Positions 10,801-20,196 of a stretch of DNA of 64,000 bases are shown piece by piece (the stretch's first letter is position 1; each line of letters begins with the position of its first letter). Made by a program: the position numbers and the translations under genes. This DNA is from Adiantum capillus-veneris (Eukaryota > Streptophyta > Polypodiopsida > Polypodiales > Pteridaceae). The stretch spans positions 156,182,741-156,246,740 of the forward strand of contig CM043945.1 in NCBI GenBank assembly GCA_014529385.2. The letters run 5' to 3'. Under the pieces are notes generated by a model. The model was not told where the DNA came from. It saw only the letters and a list, made by a program, of their open reading frames with translations, and did no database searches.

Positions 10801-12212
10801 ATTAAACAATCCTTAACTTGGTGACCATACCTACCACATGCGTTGCAAGTTCCATTAAATTTTACTCTAAACGTAGGGCACTCACTAGTGCTATGTGGAC
10901 CTAAGCAAATGGAACACCATTGTTGCTCCCTTCTTGGATACATGTGACTATTTTGAGGGGGTCGATTATCCTTAAGAGACTCTTGGATTGCCTTGGTGAG
11001 GTCTGTCAAGAATGTCTCAAATACCTTTGGCTCATTGGCAATGGGCTTTGCAGTCATGGGTTCATACTCAATGGCTTGTGAGCTAGTGGATCTCGTGTCA
11101 GTAGACACCCTCATGCCTGCTATCATCAAGTTGTCCTCTAAGTGGATTGCATTGGCAGTGACATCTTCCCAGGTTGTGATACCTCTAATCACTAGTCCAT
11201 TATAGATTCCTTCATTCCTCAACCCTCGAATGAATCGATCAAGCAGTTGGTTATTGTTGAAGCGCTCATTTACAGGGCAACGAGAGTTTAAGTGCTTTAG
11301 ACGACTAATGAAGTCCCTTACTGACTCTCCTTCCTTACGTTCGGCCTTCTGTAGCTGAGATGCTACACCCCAAAGCACACCTTCTCGTATGTACTCCTTT
11401 AGAAACAACCTTCGAAGGGTAGGGTAGATTGTTTTCTCGTCCACCCTTAGGGTCCTATACCAATCTCCAGCCTTCCCACTTAATGTCAAGCTTAAGGCAT
11501 TGCACTTATGTAGTTCGTTGCGTTCCCCTAAGGAATCACATACTTGTTCAAACACTTCAATGTGTTTTCTAGCATCTTCCTCCCCATTGAATTTTTGCGT
11601 GAGTTTGGCAATTTGTACTGCCTTACTTCTAGGCTCTCTATCAGATGCATGACGCATATTTTCCGCGATAGATCGACCTATGGTTTGAGCAAACGCTGCC
11701 AAGTCACCTATGTGAGGAGGCAGGGCCGGTAGAGGTACTCTTCGAATCATATGTGGGAGAGGAACGGGTACCGATCTTGGCATATGTGTGGATGATGCAG
11801 GATATGGAACATAACCGGGCATAGGTCCACTCGGATAAGAGCTAGGGAGCGGCACTCGAGGAGCATGAACAAGTGGTTCCATTGGAGGTGTGGGGGCCAT
11901 GTGTGAATAAGGGGCTAGAGGCACATATGGTCGAGGCCCCATATTAGGTACTACGACACTAGGTAGTGGCACTGCGCTAACCGTAGATGTCATCGGTACA
12001 TTCTTTGTCAGGCTTATCCCTGGAGTGAGCACTGTGTTTTCCTTGATAGAGGGTTGAGCCAAGTTAGGGAAGCTAAAGTTGTCGCTCGGAGGCTCAGATT
12101 GCATAGAGACCCCAGGTGAAATGACGTAAGATGGGTCCATGGGACTCATTAGAGGAGTCTCCATTTGTGATAGAGTAGGCTGTTGAGCCTTGCTCGTATC
12201 CAGAAATCTCAT
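7806..12212 (-). CDS. Element A gag-protease-W-repeat polyprotein, 1468 codons, intact
   Basis: This is the longest open frame in the window and it has no internal stop. From the first Met: a Pro-rich region (1-185), a retrotransposon gag domain (about 190-340, with D-W-Y-R-T-L-R and F-I-R-G-L-R), and four zinc knuckles near residues 431, 455, 613 and 647. The second knuckle has CX2CX4HX4C spacing; the others have CX2CX3HX4C. A basic and acidic linker leads to a retropepsin near 1046 with I-L-D-G-G-A-G and later M-I-L-G-R-P-F. After the protease it jumps straight to four W-I/V-P-K motifs (about 1257-1357). RT and integrase are absent. Just upstream, in the same frame, lies gag ORF1, separated by one TAA, so this Met may not be the only start. 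Confidence 0.9.
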   Translation of the reverse strand: MRFLDTSKAQQPTLSQMETPLMSPMDPSYVISPGVSMQSEPPSDNFSFPNLAQPSIKENTVLTPGISLTKNVPMTSTVSAVPLPSVVVPNMGPRPYVPLAPYSHMAPTPPMEPLVHAPRVPLPSSYPSGPMPGYVPYPASSTHMPRSVPVPLPHMIRRVPLPALPPHIGDLAAFAQTIGRSIAENMRHASDREPRSKAVQIAKLTQKFNGEEDARKHIEVFEQVCDSLGERNELHKCNALSLTLSGKAGDWYRTLRVDEKTIYPTLRRLFLKEYIREGVLWGVASQLQKAERKEGESVRDFISRLKHLNSRCPVNERFNNNQLLDRFIRGLRNEGIYNGLVIRGITTWEDVTANAIHLEDNLMIAGMRVSTDTRSTSSQAIEYEPMTAKPIANEPKVFETFLTDLTKAIQESLKDNRPPQNSHMYPRREQQWCSICLGPHSTSECPTFRVKFNGTCNACGRYGHQVKDCLMIKRMMANRPPVAWTDAPRAPVLMPTPPVEQLPQHMVPRPQNVVQATPLPPPVLGPQPPHPRVAPMNQVGCEPSNAYADGCEEEIDTSIAYGLDTLEECPIYYMEDCWGQVKPVYQAAALASRGQNINTQARRPPLQCYECGGPHRVAECPIRLQKNAAQMQVNQGSTSAMPILTCNRCGIDHLIAQCPYNPNAPKITPLNLVEIASVTSPIPPVAPAYAITRSMLQGPGHILEERDTASVIQAKKKKTRRKKSQNTENSKPSSKTNIGTGDDPVYMNDLEDDSDSVDTIETRTNTTKGKTDKENRNMEPNENRIRENHKEPLKTPQVFPNPIHDPQDKSQGQKGKNRKKKIGTYPNPVEEIEQVKHLRGLVEETQRKLEPEPMQVKIHDIVFPTQVHPPHMNHRPLAISSIIQEGSEDRTSESEHTPFLLERMFNEGIPDPIEEYEIPSSPVPSQGPTPCKTPMNVAKLVDFMSSEVRTTIIAKLYGDPELFLALRAFLNGELRTGLPQFAQPNRPDSIMIDEENHVQSLDLDGHESVIEVPINELGQYFEGDESNATLPITTKGLTIKGILDGGAGVSIVTKDCWESMGKPRLSVTNIVVKMANGTIAKPMGMLKDLKIKVLGHKVRHTFIVMDFSKHLMSYEMILGRPFMREAQMVHDWSKNHVYLQFQDSVLRVDLVTGKVHPLGSNTIIDHRSDTTVHSAPLQYCYTCKKDTDIGQDSPYMDILPGMTESDNVDWVHLASTIDTWGNRGTTWVTPEGDEMRIPLNMLQAMHIASDKNHPNVTKKTYKWVPKASLVTIASAKKQKPCKERTTRSKKSKKMLRWIPKRLLEAQGYYEGNDQIWVPKRRLCSYLSPDPSEPNPVAPKRINDRGKKKITECYTPAPELVWVPKKERFVPPSSGRGESHEASSSSCNTSIEVKASTQPPSIVVDLHEATKESTPPSVQESPDEPLQVQSWESTLPPLQLDKAPRVITNYWQKSSPITNWNNWFQRVTS

Positions 12213-12251
12213 GGGGCCAGTTGAGAGTATATTTACCCCTCGGTTTTGCCT

Positions 12252-12971
12252 TTATGATTGAATAATGCCATGGATAACATTACATATCATTTTCTGTTGA
12301 TCTTCGATGCTCATGGCACTAGAGGTGGATTGTACAATCTCTATCCATCCTACATGGTAGGCGTGGCCAGAGTGTAGATCCGTCAACACCTCAGTGTGGA
12401 GGTCGTATGTCCAATGATCATTAATGAACAATCCTTCTAGAGTCGACGTGTTAACGGTTTCTTGTGAGGTAGAAGCAATGTTGCTCCCCGTGGTTTTACT
12501 TGTCAGCAACGGTACTCTAGAGGGAACTTCTGAAGGAGGCAACTCAACAGGGCCTTCTTGGTAAGAAGTTGGCAGGATATCCACCTGGACACTCTTTGGG
12601 GGTGTGGGGTCCACGTGCGATGTGAAAGGAGAGTCCACTTCCCCACCCCCTTCGTGTGCTTCATTTGCATCAGGTTTCGAGCGAGTAGCTCTACCTAATG
12701 TTTCCATGAAACAGCTAAACATACTAGTACTAGGCTGTGGAGCTTTGGGAGGTGCATGGCCTTCTCTCTCAGTGTTTTGGGTAGGGTATGCTTCCATGAT
12801 TTCTGAGTCGGAGGAGGAATCACTAGCGGCTATTTTAGGGTCTTGGGTGGTGCTACCTTGTGTCCCCGCTGAGGGTCTAGAGCTTATCGTGGATGGGTAA
12901 TGGGTGTCCGTATGAACAGAGGCACCCTCAATATGCTCGTGTTCTAGCACCCGCCCAGAGCGTAAGTGCAT
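12252..12971 (-). CDS. Element A gag N-terminal ORF, 239 codons
   Basis: It starts M-H-L-R-S-G-R-V-L, closely like the gag start of element C (M-H-L-R-S-G-R-V-L-E), and is Ser/Thr/Pro-rich with an L-T-D-L-H-S-G-H-A-Y-H-V-G-W segment near its end. A TAA at 12252-12254 closes it. The same frame then runs on for 13 codons to the Met of the 1468-codon ORF. In C the equivalent position is a sense codon (E-L-E-R-Q-N), so the TAA is specific to A. Either the full protein is made by readthrough or the downstream ORF is translated separately. Confidence 0.85.
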   Translation of the reverse strand: MHLRSGRVLEHEHIEGASVHTDTHYPSTISSRPSAGTQGSTTQDPKIAASDSSSDSEIMEAYPTQNTEREGHAPPKAPQPSTSMFSCFMETLGRATRSKPDANEAHEGGGEVDSPFTSHVDPTPPKSVQVDILPTSYQEGPVELPPSEVPSRVPLLTSKTTGSNIASTSQETVNTSTLEGLFINDHWTYDLHTEVLTDLHSGHAYHVGWIEIVQSTSSAMSIEDQQKMICNVIHGIIQS

Positions 12972-13093
12972 GTGCTTTTGATACCCTAAGGTGTCAAAAA
13001 GCTGCTCTAGGAGGCCTTGTGACTAGTTTTTAGCGTGTTTTTTGTTTGTTTTTTTGCTAGATTTTTTAGAGCGTGTCGTGGAATGGGCCGTGT

Positions 13094-13115
13094 GATAGCT
13101 CGAAACGAGCGTATC
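13094..13115 (-). ncRNA. Conserved leader hairpin, element A
   Basis: In the element RNA the segment folds as GAUA, one bulged C, GCUCG, loop UUU, CGAGC, UAUC: nine pairs. It lies about 120 nt upstream of the gag ATG. Element C has the same structure at the same distance, with one C-G pair changed to U-G. A packaging or dimerisation role is possible but is inference. Confidence 0.6.
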
Positions 13116-13353
13116 GGTCAGAGGGTTGTGCCGTGCTTTACAGCCCTCCGTTTGGTCACTCTATGCCCTCGGAATCCCTAAAACTGTCAATTTCCAGTAG
13201 GGAACTAGGCCCAAACTAGAAAGTCTAAGGGTGCAAGTGGGAAGAGAAAGGAGGAGAGTGGAGGACTTGTCCCACATGCTCTCATTCTCTCTTGAGGGAG
13301 TAGGGTATATATATAAGAGTGAGTCTAGTATATATCATAAGACTGAGGACTGA

Positions 13354-13392
13354 GGCCTGGGCCTGGGCTTGGGCTTGGGCTTGGGCTTGGGA
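13354..13392 (-). repeat. CCCAAG hexamer run in A leader
   Basis: Plus-strand GGGCTT/GGGCCT units repeat about six times. Element C has the same leader segment (24024-24065) with fewer and less regular units, so the run has expanded in A. Confidence 0.8.
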
Positions 13393-13499
13393 AAATGATC
13401 CCGATCTATCTTTTATGCAAACCAACCCGTCCGTTTTAAGAGTCACGTTTTTTATTTTCGAAAAATTTCGCCGCCCGCTTGCTCGCGTTTTTAATTTCC

Positions 13500-13812
13500 G
13501 AATACAGAAAATACAGACATTAAAAAAACGCAGAAATTGCAGGAAATTGCAGAAATTGCAGAAAATGCAGAAAAAACGCAGAAATTGCAGAAAATTGACA
13601 GAAATTGACAGAAATGCGGAAAATTGCAGAAATTGCAGAGAATTGACAGAAATTGCAGGAAAAAATGCAGAAATTGCAGAAATTGCAGGAAAAAACGCAG
13701 AAATTGCAGAAAATTGTAGAAATTGAGAACGCCGAACTTGAAAACGCAGAAATTGCAGAAATTGAAAAAACGCAGACAATAGCAGAAATTGAAACTTGAC
13801 AACAAATGCAGA
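13500..13812 (-). repeat. GCAGAAATT short-period array in A leader
   Basis: About 300 bp are built from irregular copies of GCAGAAATT, with GACAGAAATT and GCAGAAAAAAC variants. Open frames across it are low-complexity by-products (Phe/Leu/Ser- or Asn/Cys/Arg-rich) and not genes. Element C lacks this array. Confidence 0.9.
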
Positions 13813-13919
13813 AAAACGCAAAAAACAGAAATCTCCACACACTCCTTCCCCGCCTTTCCTATGATAGAAATTGCACCACAAGGAAGCGTAAAGTGCTAAC
13901 CGAGCTTAGTGTAGGGCAT

Positions 13920-13938
13920 ATCCCCGGCAGCGGCGCCA
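13920..13938 (-). other. Element A primer binding site (tRNA-Asp type)
   Basis: The minus strand reads TGGCGCCGCTGCCGGGGAT. This differs at one base from the complement of the plant tRNA-Asp 3' end as I know it. It lies four bases from the LTR end. Confidence 0.9.
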
Positions 13939-13942
13939 AAAA

Positions 13943-14514
13943 TGTGCGCTCCTTGCCGCACTGTCGAAGCAAGGGACTTGCCAATACACCGTATGCGAGC
14001 CACAAACGGCTCCAAGCACACAACAAGCCTAAACTAGCAAGCTCAAGAAAACAAAGGGTGTGTCACTCACCGCTCTACGCTCACCTTCGTGGTGGATTCC
14101 TCGCCGCGATGAAGAAGAAGCTGCAGTCGTGCCACGCTCAACCGCTTCGCCGCCGTCGTGCCTTCGTAATGCTCGATTGCACACACACTCTCCCCCTCTC
14201 TCTCTCTCTCACACACACACAAGGAGGTGAAGAAGAAGAAGATGGAGATGGAGCAAGAGCACTCTTCAATTGCACAAATGAGAGAATGAGTAAAAATTAG
14301 GTTTAGTTGGCTTTTATAGGAGCTCACCCCATTCACACTTGGGCGCCCATGCTTAACCAACTAATCCCTTGAATGTCCAAGTTAAAGTGCGCCTCTCATC
14401 GGCGATCACTCTACCTTTCCCTATTGGTCCGACAAGCTCGGTACCTGACTCTACCAAATACATAATACACGTCCGTCGTAGGTGATGGGTGTCCGTGTGC
14501 CGTGAGGGTTAACA
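13943..14514 (-). repeat. Element A 5' LTR
   Basis: It is the direct repeat partner of 5721-6294. It begins TGTTAACCCTCACGG on the minus strand and ends GCACA beside the primer site. The outer edge abuts TGTGG of element B. Confidence 0.95.
14308..14320 (-). promoter_or_regulatory. Element A LTR TATA box
   Basis: CTATAAAAGCC on the minus strand, about 200 bases from the LTR start, is the likely core promoter for the genomic RNA. C has ATATAAAAGTC at the equivalent place. Confidence 0.7.
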
Positions 14515-15503
14515 TGTGGTTTTATTAATCACGCGATCGGGTAAAAATGTGGTTTCAACACCTGATGTAAAGATTTCGGATTGGACGGCTCAAGAAGAAG
14601 TGCTGAAAAAGACTGTGACCTGGTTGCCACAGTCCGCACCACCATTGAAATCAATAGGACCATCAACTGTGGGCCTGGAAATAAAGGAAGGAAAAGGTGG
14701 AAATAAGGATGATATTAGAGAAGAGGAGGATTGGAATTCAGTTTGGAAAGAGGTCCTCACGTCGCCAATACAAGTACCTTTGGGTTCATTACTGAAATTG
14801 GTCTTGAATTTTCAAAATGCATTGCTGAGATAAAAGTCCACAGGGATGAGGGAAGTAACCATCGGGAAAGTTGAAGATGAGGAGGATGATTCAGTCCCGT
14901 TTGCCAGCAAATAGGATCACGGAGACCCGCATTCCAGAGCTTTCAGTTAGATACCACGGAACATACATTGACAAGGTACTATTGGATGGAGGAGCGGGAG
15001 TAAACATTATTACTCAAGCAGCTTGTGAGCGTTTTGGACTCAATGATTGGGAGCCTATACCCTTTGTAGTCCGCATGGTAGATCAAAGAAGAGTGCAACC
15101 AGTGGGGTTACTTCAGGGCATTGTCTTGGATGTGGCGAGCTTATCTTTTTCTATTTGCTTAGTAGTCTTGAATATTGAGGATCATAGTCAGGATTATCAC
15201 ATTATCTTGGGGAGACCCTGGTTAAGACAAGCGAGGGTAAAGCATAATTGGGAAGCAAATATGCTTACAGTAAAAAAGGGTCGAAGGAAAGTGCGGGTGA
15301 TGTTGAGAACGTGCAGACAACCAGTTCAGGCAGCATGGCCTGTGATAGCAGAAACAATAAATATGGTGGAAGGATTAGAAGAGGATGAAGAGGAGCATTT
15401 TTTGAAAGCTAACCCGGATTTGGTTTCTTTATATCTGGCGGCAATATTTCTCAGATTCCGAAGGGGAACTTGGTGGGGGTTTCAGGAACTCCAACAGGGA
15501 TAG
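14515..15503 (+). pseudogene. Element B protease region
   Basis: The frame first continues the protein interrupted by A (L-L-I-T-R-S-G-K-N-V-V). It ends at a stop near 14831, and another frame from about 14871 carries a retropepsin: V-L-L-D-G-G-A-G-V-N-I-I (near 14983) and, about 70 residues on, Y-H-I-I-L-G-R-P-W-L. The D-G-G loop is the same type as in A and C. This enzyme would cleave B's polyprotein. An acidic stretch (E-E-D-E-E-E-H) follows before the RT. The frame break near 14830-14870 is real unless programmed, and I see no slippery site. Confidence 0.8.
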
Positions 15504-16950
15504 GGGAGCAACAACCGGCGTTACCAAGTCCTGAATCCTTGGAGGACATTATTCAGCAAGAACGTGTGTTTGAAGCGCAGATGGGAAAAATTACAAGGGT
15601 TAAAGAAGATGAATTAGAGAAGGTCTTTCTTGGGGAGCAAGCGGAGTCGCAGCCCATATACATTAATAAGCAGCTTCAGGCAAGTTTTTGAGGCGATTTG
15701 ATTAAGTTGCTGAGAGAATTTAAGGATGTTTTTGCATGGAAATATGCAAATATGCAGGGATTGGACCCTAAGTTTTATCAGCATCATACGATAAATCTGA
15801 AACCGGATGCAGGGCCAGTGAAGCAACACTCATATAGGATGAATCTGAATGTGGCAAAGCAAATCAAGATGGAAATTGATCGTCTTTTGGAGGTGGGTTT
15901 TATTACCCCTATTGATAATCCGGAGTGGATTTCTCCCATTGTGGTCGTACTAAAGAAAAACAAGCAAATCCAAATTTGTGTGGATTACCGGAAATTGAAT
16001 GCGGCTACTGTTCCTGATCCTTTTCCCCTTCCATTTCTAGATTCTATTTTGGATGATGTAGCAGGACATGAGATGTACACTTTTCTGGATGGGTTTAGTG
16101 GATATAACCAAATAAGAATGGCATTGCGGGATCAGCCAAAAACAGCTTTTATTACAGCATGGGGTGTGTTTGCATAAACAATGATGTGGTCCGGATTACG
16201 GAATACGCCTTCAACTTTTCAAAGGGATATGTTTCAAATTTTTGGTCCTTATTTGACGGATTTTATGAGAATTTTTCTGGATGATCTCAGTGTTTTTGGA
16301 GCGCAATTAGAGCACTTGAAGCAATTACGGTTATGCTTTATGAAATGCAAAGAGGTGAAATTCAGTTTGAATCCTTTAAAGTGTGCATTTGCTGTTCGCA
16401 GCGCCAGGCTATTGGGGCATATAATTTCTGAGGATGGCATTTCCGTGGATCCAGATAAAATAGCCGCAATTATGGAAGCACCTCCACCGGTGAACCAGAA
16501 ACAGTGTCAGGTTTTCTTGGGTCAAGCTCGCTGGCACGGGAGGCATTTGAGGTTTGTCGCGCATTTGGCAATCTCGATTACTCGAGCAGCGCATGCTACG
16601 GATTTTGAATGGACGCAGGAATGTGATCTGGCTTTTCGAATATTAAAACTCCAGCTGTCCAAAGCTCCGATTATGCTTCCTCCGAATTGGGGTCAGGATT
16701 TTCATGTGTTTGTGGATGCTTCAGATCGAGCTATTGGCAATGTGTTGATGCAGGAAGAAAGTCAAGGATGGTTCCGACCTGTCTATTATGCCAGTAGAGA
16801 CGATTATCATCCGCAGAAAGGAATTATTCAGCAACCGAAATGGAATGTTTAGGGATGATTTATTCAGTGGTGGAAGAAGTTTCGGCATTATCTGTTGGGC
16901 CGACGTTTTTTCTTCCATGTGGATCACTCGGCTCTTTTATACCTAGTACG
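15504..16950 (+). pseudogene. Element B reverse transcriptase and RNase H
   Basis: RT motifs run in order: W-I-S-P-I-V-V-V, I-C-V-D-Y-R-K-L-N, F-L-D-G-F-S-G-Y-N-Q-I, then the catalytic box I-F-L-D-D-L-S-V-F-G (near 16275), then L-L-G-H-I-I-S-E-D-G-I. RNase H follows with F-V-D-A-S-D (near 16710) and H-V-D-H-S-A-L near 16920. Stops interrupt it at 15689-15691 (TGA), 16175-16177 (TAA) and near 16850, and the frame shifts between segments. The connection after RT reads F-L-G-Q-A-R-W-H-G-R-H, unlike the usual F-L-G-x-x-x-Y-Y-R-R. The catalytic residues themselves look intact. Confidence 0.9.
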
Positions 16951-16960
16951 TCAATAGAAT

Positions 16961-18500
16961 TTGACGGTAAGATTGGCCAGATGGGTACTTTTGCTGCAGG
17001 AATTTGACTTTGAGTTCATACATCGTCCAGGAGCTCAGCATGCAGTGGCTAACTACCTATCCAGGTTAGATTCCGGTGAGCCGTCGACGGATGTAGCTGA
17101 TGAATTTCCGGATGCATCTCCGTTTCTAATAGGAGTGGTTGCAAAGGATACAGCAGTTGCGCAACGGGCAAGGGTCATCCCTAGCATTCCATGGACATGG
17201 TATGAGGAGATGTTTCATTTTCTCGATAGTAGTGATATGCCTTCCTTCTTGTCCAGTCATCAAAGGAAACGTATGGCTATCAGAAGCAGGAATTTTGAGA
17301 TTATTATGGGGAAGCTCTATTATCAAACGGTGGCGGATGTATTACTCAGATGTGTGCTACCACAAGAACAGGAAGAGTTTTTGGAGGAAGTCCATACCGG
17401 TATTGTTGGAGGCCACTTTGCAGCATTAATCACGGCTCGAAATGTTCTCCAATCCAGATTATGGTGGCCTACATTGTTTCAGGATGTGAGAAATTATGTG
17501 CAACAGTGTGATGTGTGTCAGCGGATGGGGCAACCTACTAAAAGGTCCAGAATGCCTTTCCAGTCGATTTTGCCCTTGGAGCCTTTTCAAAAGTGGGGAT
17601 TGGATTTTGTTGGACCTTTTAAACCAGTTGCAGCTCACACGGGTAATAAGTATATTTTGACAGCCACGGATTACACTACCAAATGGGTGGAGGCATGGCC
17701 CTTGAGAGATAATACAGCAGTTTTTGTGGCTGGGTACTTATATAAGGATATTTTTTCCGAATATGGCTGCCCTATTGAGCTGGTTAGTGATCGGGGAAGT
17801 CATTTTTTGAATAAGGTGATGGAGAGAATGCTACGGTTTTATTTTGTATTGCACAGGAAATCTTCTCCATATTATCCTCAGGCAAATGGGTAAGCAGAAT
17901 CAACTAATAAGCAATTGATTCGGATATTAACAAAGTTAGTGAATATACATAGAACAGATTGGGATGTGAAACTTCCTTCCGCCTTATGGGCCTATCGGAC
18001 AGCTTATAAAGTAGCAACAGGATTGACTCCTTTCAAGTTGGCATTTGACATGGAGGCAATCACTCTAGTGGAACATGTGATTCCAAGTCTGTGGATGCTG
18101 ATTGCAGATCGACTTCTTCCAGAAGGTTCTGTTATTTATCGTTTGGATGTTTTGCAAGAACTAGACGAAGAGCGGTTGCATAGCTTTGCGGTGCTACAAG
18201 ATCTGCAGTCTAGGCGGGAAAAATGGCTAGATCGCCCGAAAGCACGGCAATTTGTCCGGGGACAGTTGGTCCTTGTCTTTAATTCCCGCCTTGGGAAGAT
18301 GCCTGGGAAGCTTAAATTATGGTGGTCCGGACCATTCTCGATCTTTCAAGCATGCGGGCCCATCTCTTTTTATTTGGCGGATTTGCAGGGGGAGGTAATT
18401 TCTGTACCGGTCAATGGTTTCAGAGTGCGTCATTATGTTTCATCTATCCCAATTCAGTGCCCCTTTGCTGTGGTACAAGAGCCGGAAGCCTCCCTAATAA
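16961..18500 (+). pseudogene. Element B integrase
   Basis: This would insert the cDNA into the genome. An R-P-G-x-x-H-A-V-A-N-Y-L-S-R segment ends RNase H. Then come the HHCC zinc domain (H-T-G-I-V-G-G-H ... C-D-V-C-Q-R, 17390-17525) and the catalytic core: L-D-F-V-G-P-F (17605), L-V-S-D-R-G-S-H-F (17780) and A-E-S-T-N-K (17896). All three acidic residues remain. A TAA at 17891-17893 stands where C has the Gln codon CAA. A W-S-G-P-F segment of GPY/F type lies near 18325. No chromodomain is evident. Confidence 0.9.
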
Positions 18501-18707
18501 TGATTGGGGATGCTTTTGCATGCAATCTTGGAAAGCGAGAAAAGGGCAATGATGGTTGCGACACCGTGGCGAGCCCTATTTTGGGAACTCATGGTGAGAG
18601 GGTTAGTGCATGCAGACGATTCCTTTTGTGCTTCTCCTATTTTGTGTATCGTGCCTTCAAGCTGTTCTTAGCTCAATATTCTCTGCTTCTACATCTCATC
18701 GTCGCCA

Positions 18708-19462
18708 TGACGGCTTCTCTTCTACAATGCATCCCCTTTACTCCAGTCCAGCAGTTAGCGCTTCGCAGAGTGGGCTACAAGATTTGTGGCTGTGAGTGTT
18801 CGCCAACTTGGATTGGCAAGGGATACCTGTTCACCCGCAGGCCACAGTTTTGATTGAGCAACTTATTGTTGGAGATATGGTGCAGCTTAATAACCAACAG
18901 ATTCAGCCTGATAGCGGAAAGAATTTCAAGGTGCTACTATTTTCCCAATGATGGAGTCGTGCGAGCATCTCATGTGATTCCTGTTGCCGATGTCGAGCAA
19001 GAATTTGGATTGAAAGTGAAAGGGGAATACAAGCTTTCAGGGTTAATAGATGTAGCGACAAGGGATGCTTACAGATGGTTTCTCGAGGCAATTTGGCTAC
19101 AAGCCAAAACCTATACCATCTCGACCAAAGCGAGAAATGTATTGCATTTGGCCAACTTTGGGCCAGTGGTTTGGGCAGCAGTTGTCAGAGAGAGACTGCT
19201 GGCAGAATGCCAAAGAGTGGTGGCACAGCTGGGGTGAAACACCCCAACCAACACAAAAGTTAGCCAGTTATTGACATTGAGTTTTCCATTGCAAGAAGTT
19301 TTCCCTCTCGCCCTGCGTCCTCTATGCCATTTTCAAGATGACAGACTAGTGGTCCAAGGTACTGTTGCACCTCTGTCACAAACTCAGAGTTTGAAGTTCC
19401 TGCTGGGCAGAAAACATAGCAGAATGTTTGTACTGAGGATCTTCCGGGTCCAAGGACTGTAG
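18708..19462 (+). pseudogene. Element B extra 3' ORF, first part, unknown
   Basis: Beyond integrase the sequence stays coding-like but frameshifted. An ATG at 18708 (M-T-A-S-L-L-Q-C) opens one frame. A neighbouring frame carries H-P-Q-A-T-V-L-I-E-Q-L-I and a third from 18854 runs 127 codons (V-I-P-V-A-D-V-E-Q-E-F-G, then R-W-F-L-E-A-I-W-L-Q-A-K). I recognise no domain. The place, after integrase and before the polypurine tract, is where some plant gypsy lineages (Tat/Athila) carry an additional or envelope-like ORF; I see no membrane segment that would support an envelope. Confidence 0.45.
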
Positions 19463-19590
19463 TGGTACCCTCTAGAGCAGGACCAGCAACCCGCAAGCGC
19501 GGGCAGGAGGAACAGCTGTTTTCTACACCACCTTTTGCGACTGCATCTACTGTGCCGGAGGATTCTGCGGTGCCACGCTAGAGACGCCGA

Positions 19591-20196
19591 ATGCAGGAAA
19601 GGGTGGCAATTGCTACTCCAACCAGGACTGGCTCTCCGGGTGCGGACACTCCCTTGCAATCGGAAAATTCTGGAACCACCAATGCGGCCGCTTCAACGGG
19701 AGGTACTCTTCCCGCAGTGTTACCATGGGAGGCGAAGGCAACCAACCCTGCTGACCAAATCCAAGCGTGCGGCACTTTTCTGGGCAGACTTGCGGAGTCT
19801 ATTTGTGCGGCCTGGCCACCTCCCAAAACAGAGGGTCGAGTTAATGAGCTGGAAATGCAGGTAATGGCTTTGCAAGCTCGCATTGCCAATTTGACCAATC
19901 AAAATGAAGATTTGACTGCGGCCGCTCGCCAGCAAAATGAAGAAATACAAACGCTCAGGGGGGCTAATGCTGCGTTTGTGGCTTCCATTCAAGATGAACA
20001 GCTTCAATTGCGAACGCAGAATAGCCTTGCCTCATATTTAGCTTCTCATCCTGGTGATGTCATGATAAATATGAATGATTTGGAGGCTTTAGCAGTGGAG
20101 ATGCAGCAGGACCTCCACATATTTTTGGAAAATCAAATACAGAGCTGGAGAACACGGTTGTCTGTTGAGGTGAGAGCACAGCCCCAGAGAGCATAG
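19591..20196 (+). CDS. Element B 3' ORF with coiled coil, unknown function
   Basis: An open frame of 201 codons has a low-complexity Thr/Ser/Ala/Pro head (1-60). A clear coiled-coil stretch follows at about residues 85-150, with Leu/Ile/Met in heptad spacing and many Glu/Gln/Asn (V-N-E-L-E-M-Q-V-M-A-L-Q). Then comes a further helical region (L-E-A-L-A-V-E-M-Q-Q-D-L). No signal peptide or membrane segment is seen. Upstream it may continue in frame-shifted pieces from 19460. It lies between integrase and the polypurine tract of B, so it is probably an accessory protein of the element. Confidence 0.5.
   Translation: MQERVAIATPTRTGSPGADTPLQSENSGTTNAAASTGGTLPAVLPWEAKATNPADQIQACGTFLGRLAESICAAWPPPKTEGRVNELEMQVMALQARIANLTNQNEDLTAAARQQNEEIQTLRGANAAFVASIQDEQLQLRTQNSLASYLASHPGDVMINMNDLEALAVEMQQDLHIFLENQIQSWRTRLSVEVRAQPQRA

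Larger units (their letters stand above)
5721..14514 (-). mobile_element. Element A: young non-autonomous LTR retrotransposon with intact gag-protease
   Basis: LTRs of 574 and 572 bp bound an internal region on the minus strand with a tRNA-Asp-type primer site, leader, gag, protease and W-repeat tail, then non-coding DNA and a polypurine tract. It shares LTR type and protein sequence with element C but lacks RT, RNase H and integrase. The LTRs differ by eight transitions and a two-base CA-repeat change. It sits inside gag of element B, with GTGG on both sides (5717-5720 and 14516-14519). That gives a 4-bp duplication plus one extra base, or a 5-bp one with a mismatch. Confidence 0.93.

Noticed and set aside
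7975-11732. Plus-strand open frames opposite A's gag-protease
   Set aside because: They are antisense shadows of the intact 1468-codon frame.
13319-13881. Long open frames on both strands rich in Phe/Ser/Leu or Asn/Cys/Arg
   Set aside because: They are products of the GCAGAAATT short-period array and the CCCAAG run in A's leader.
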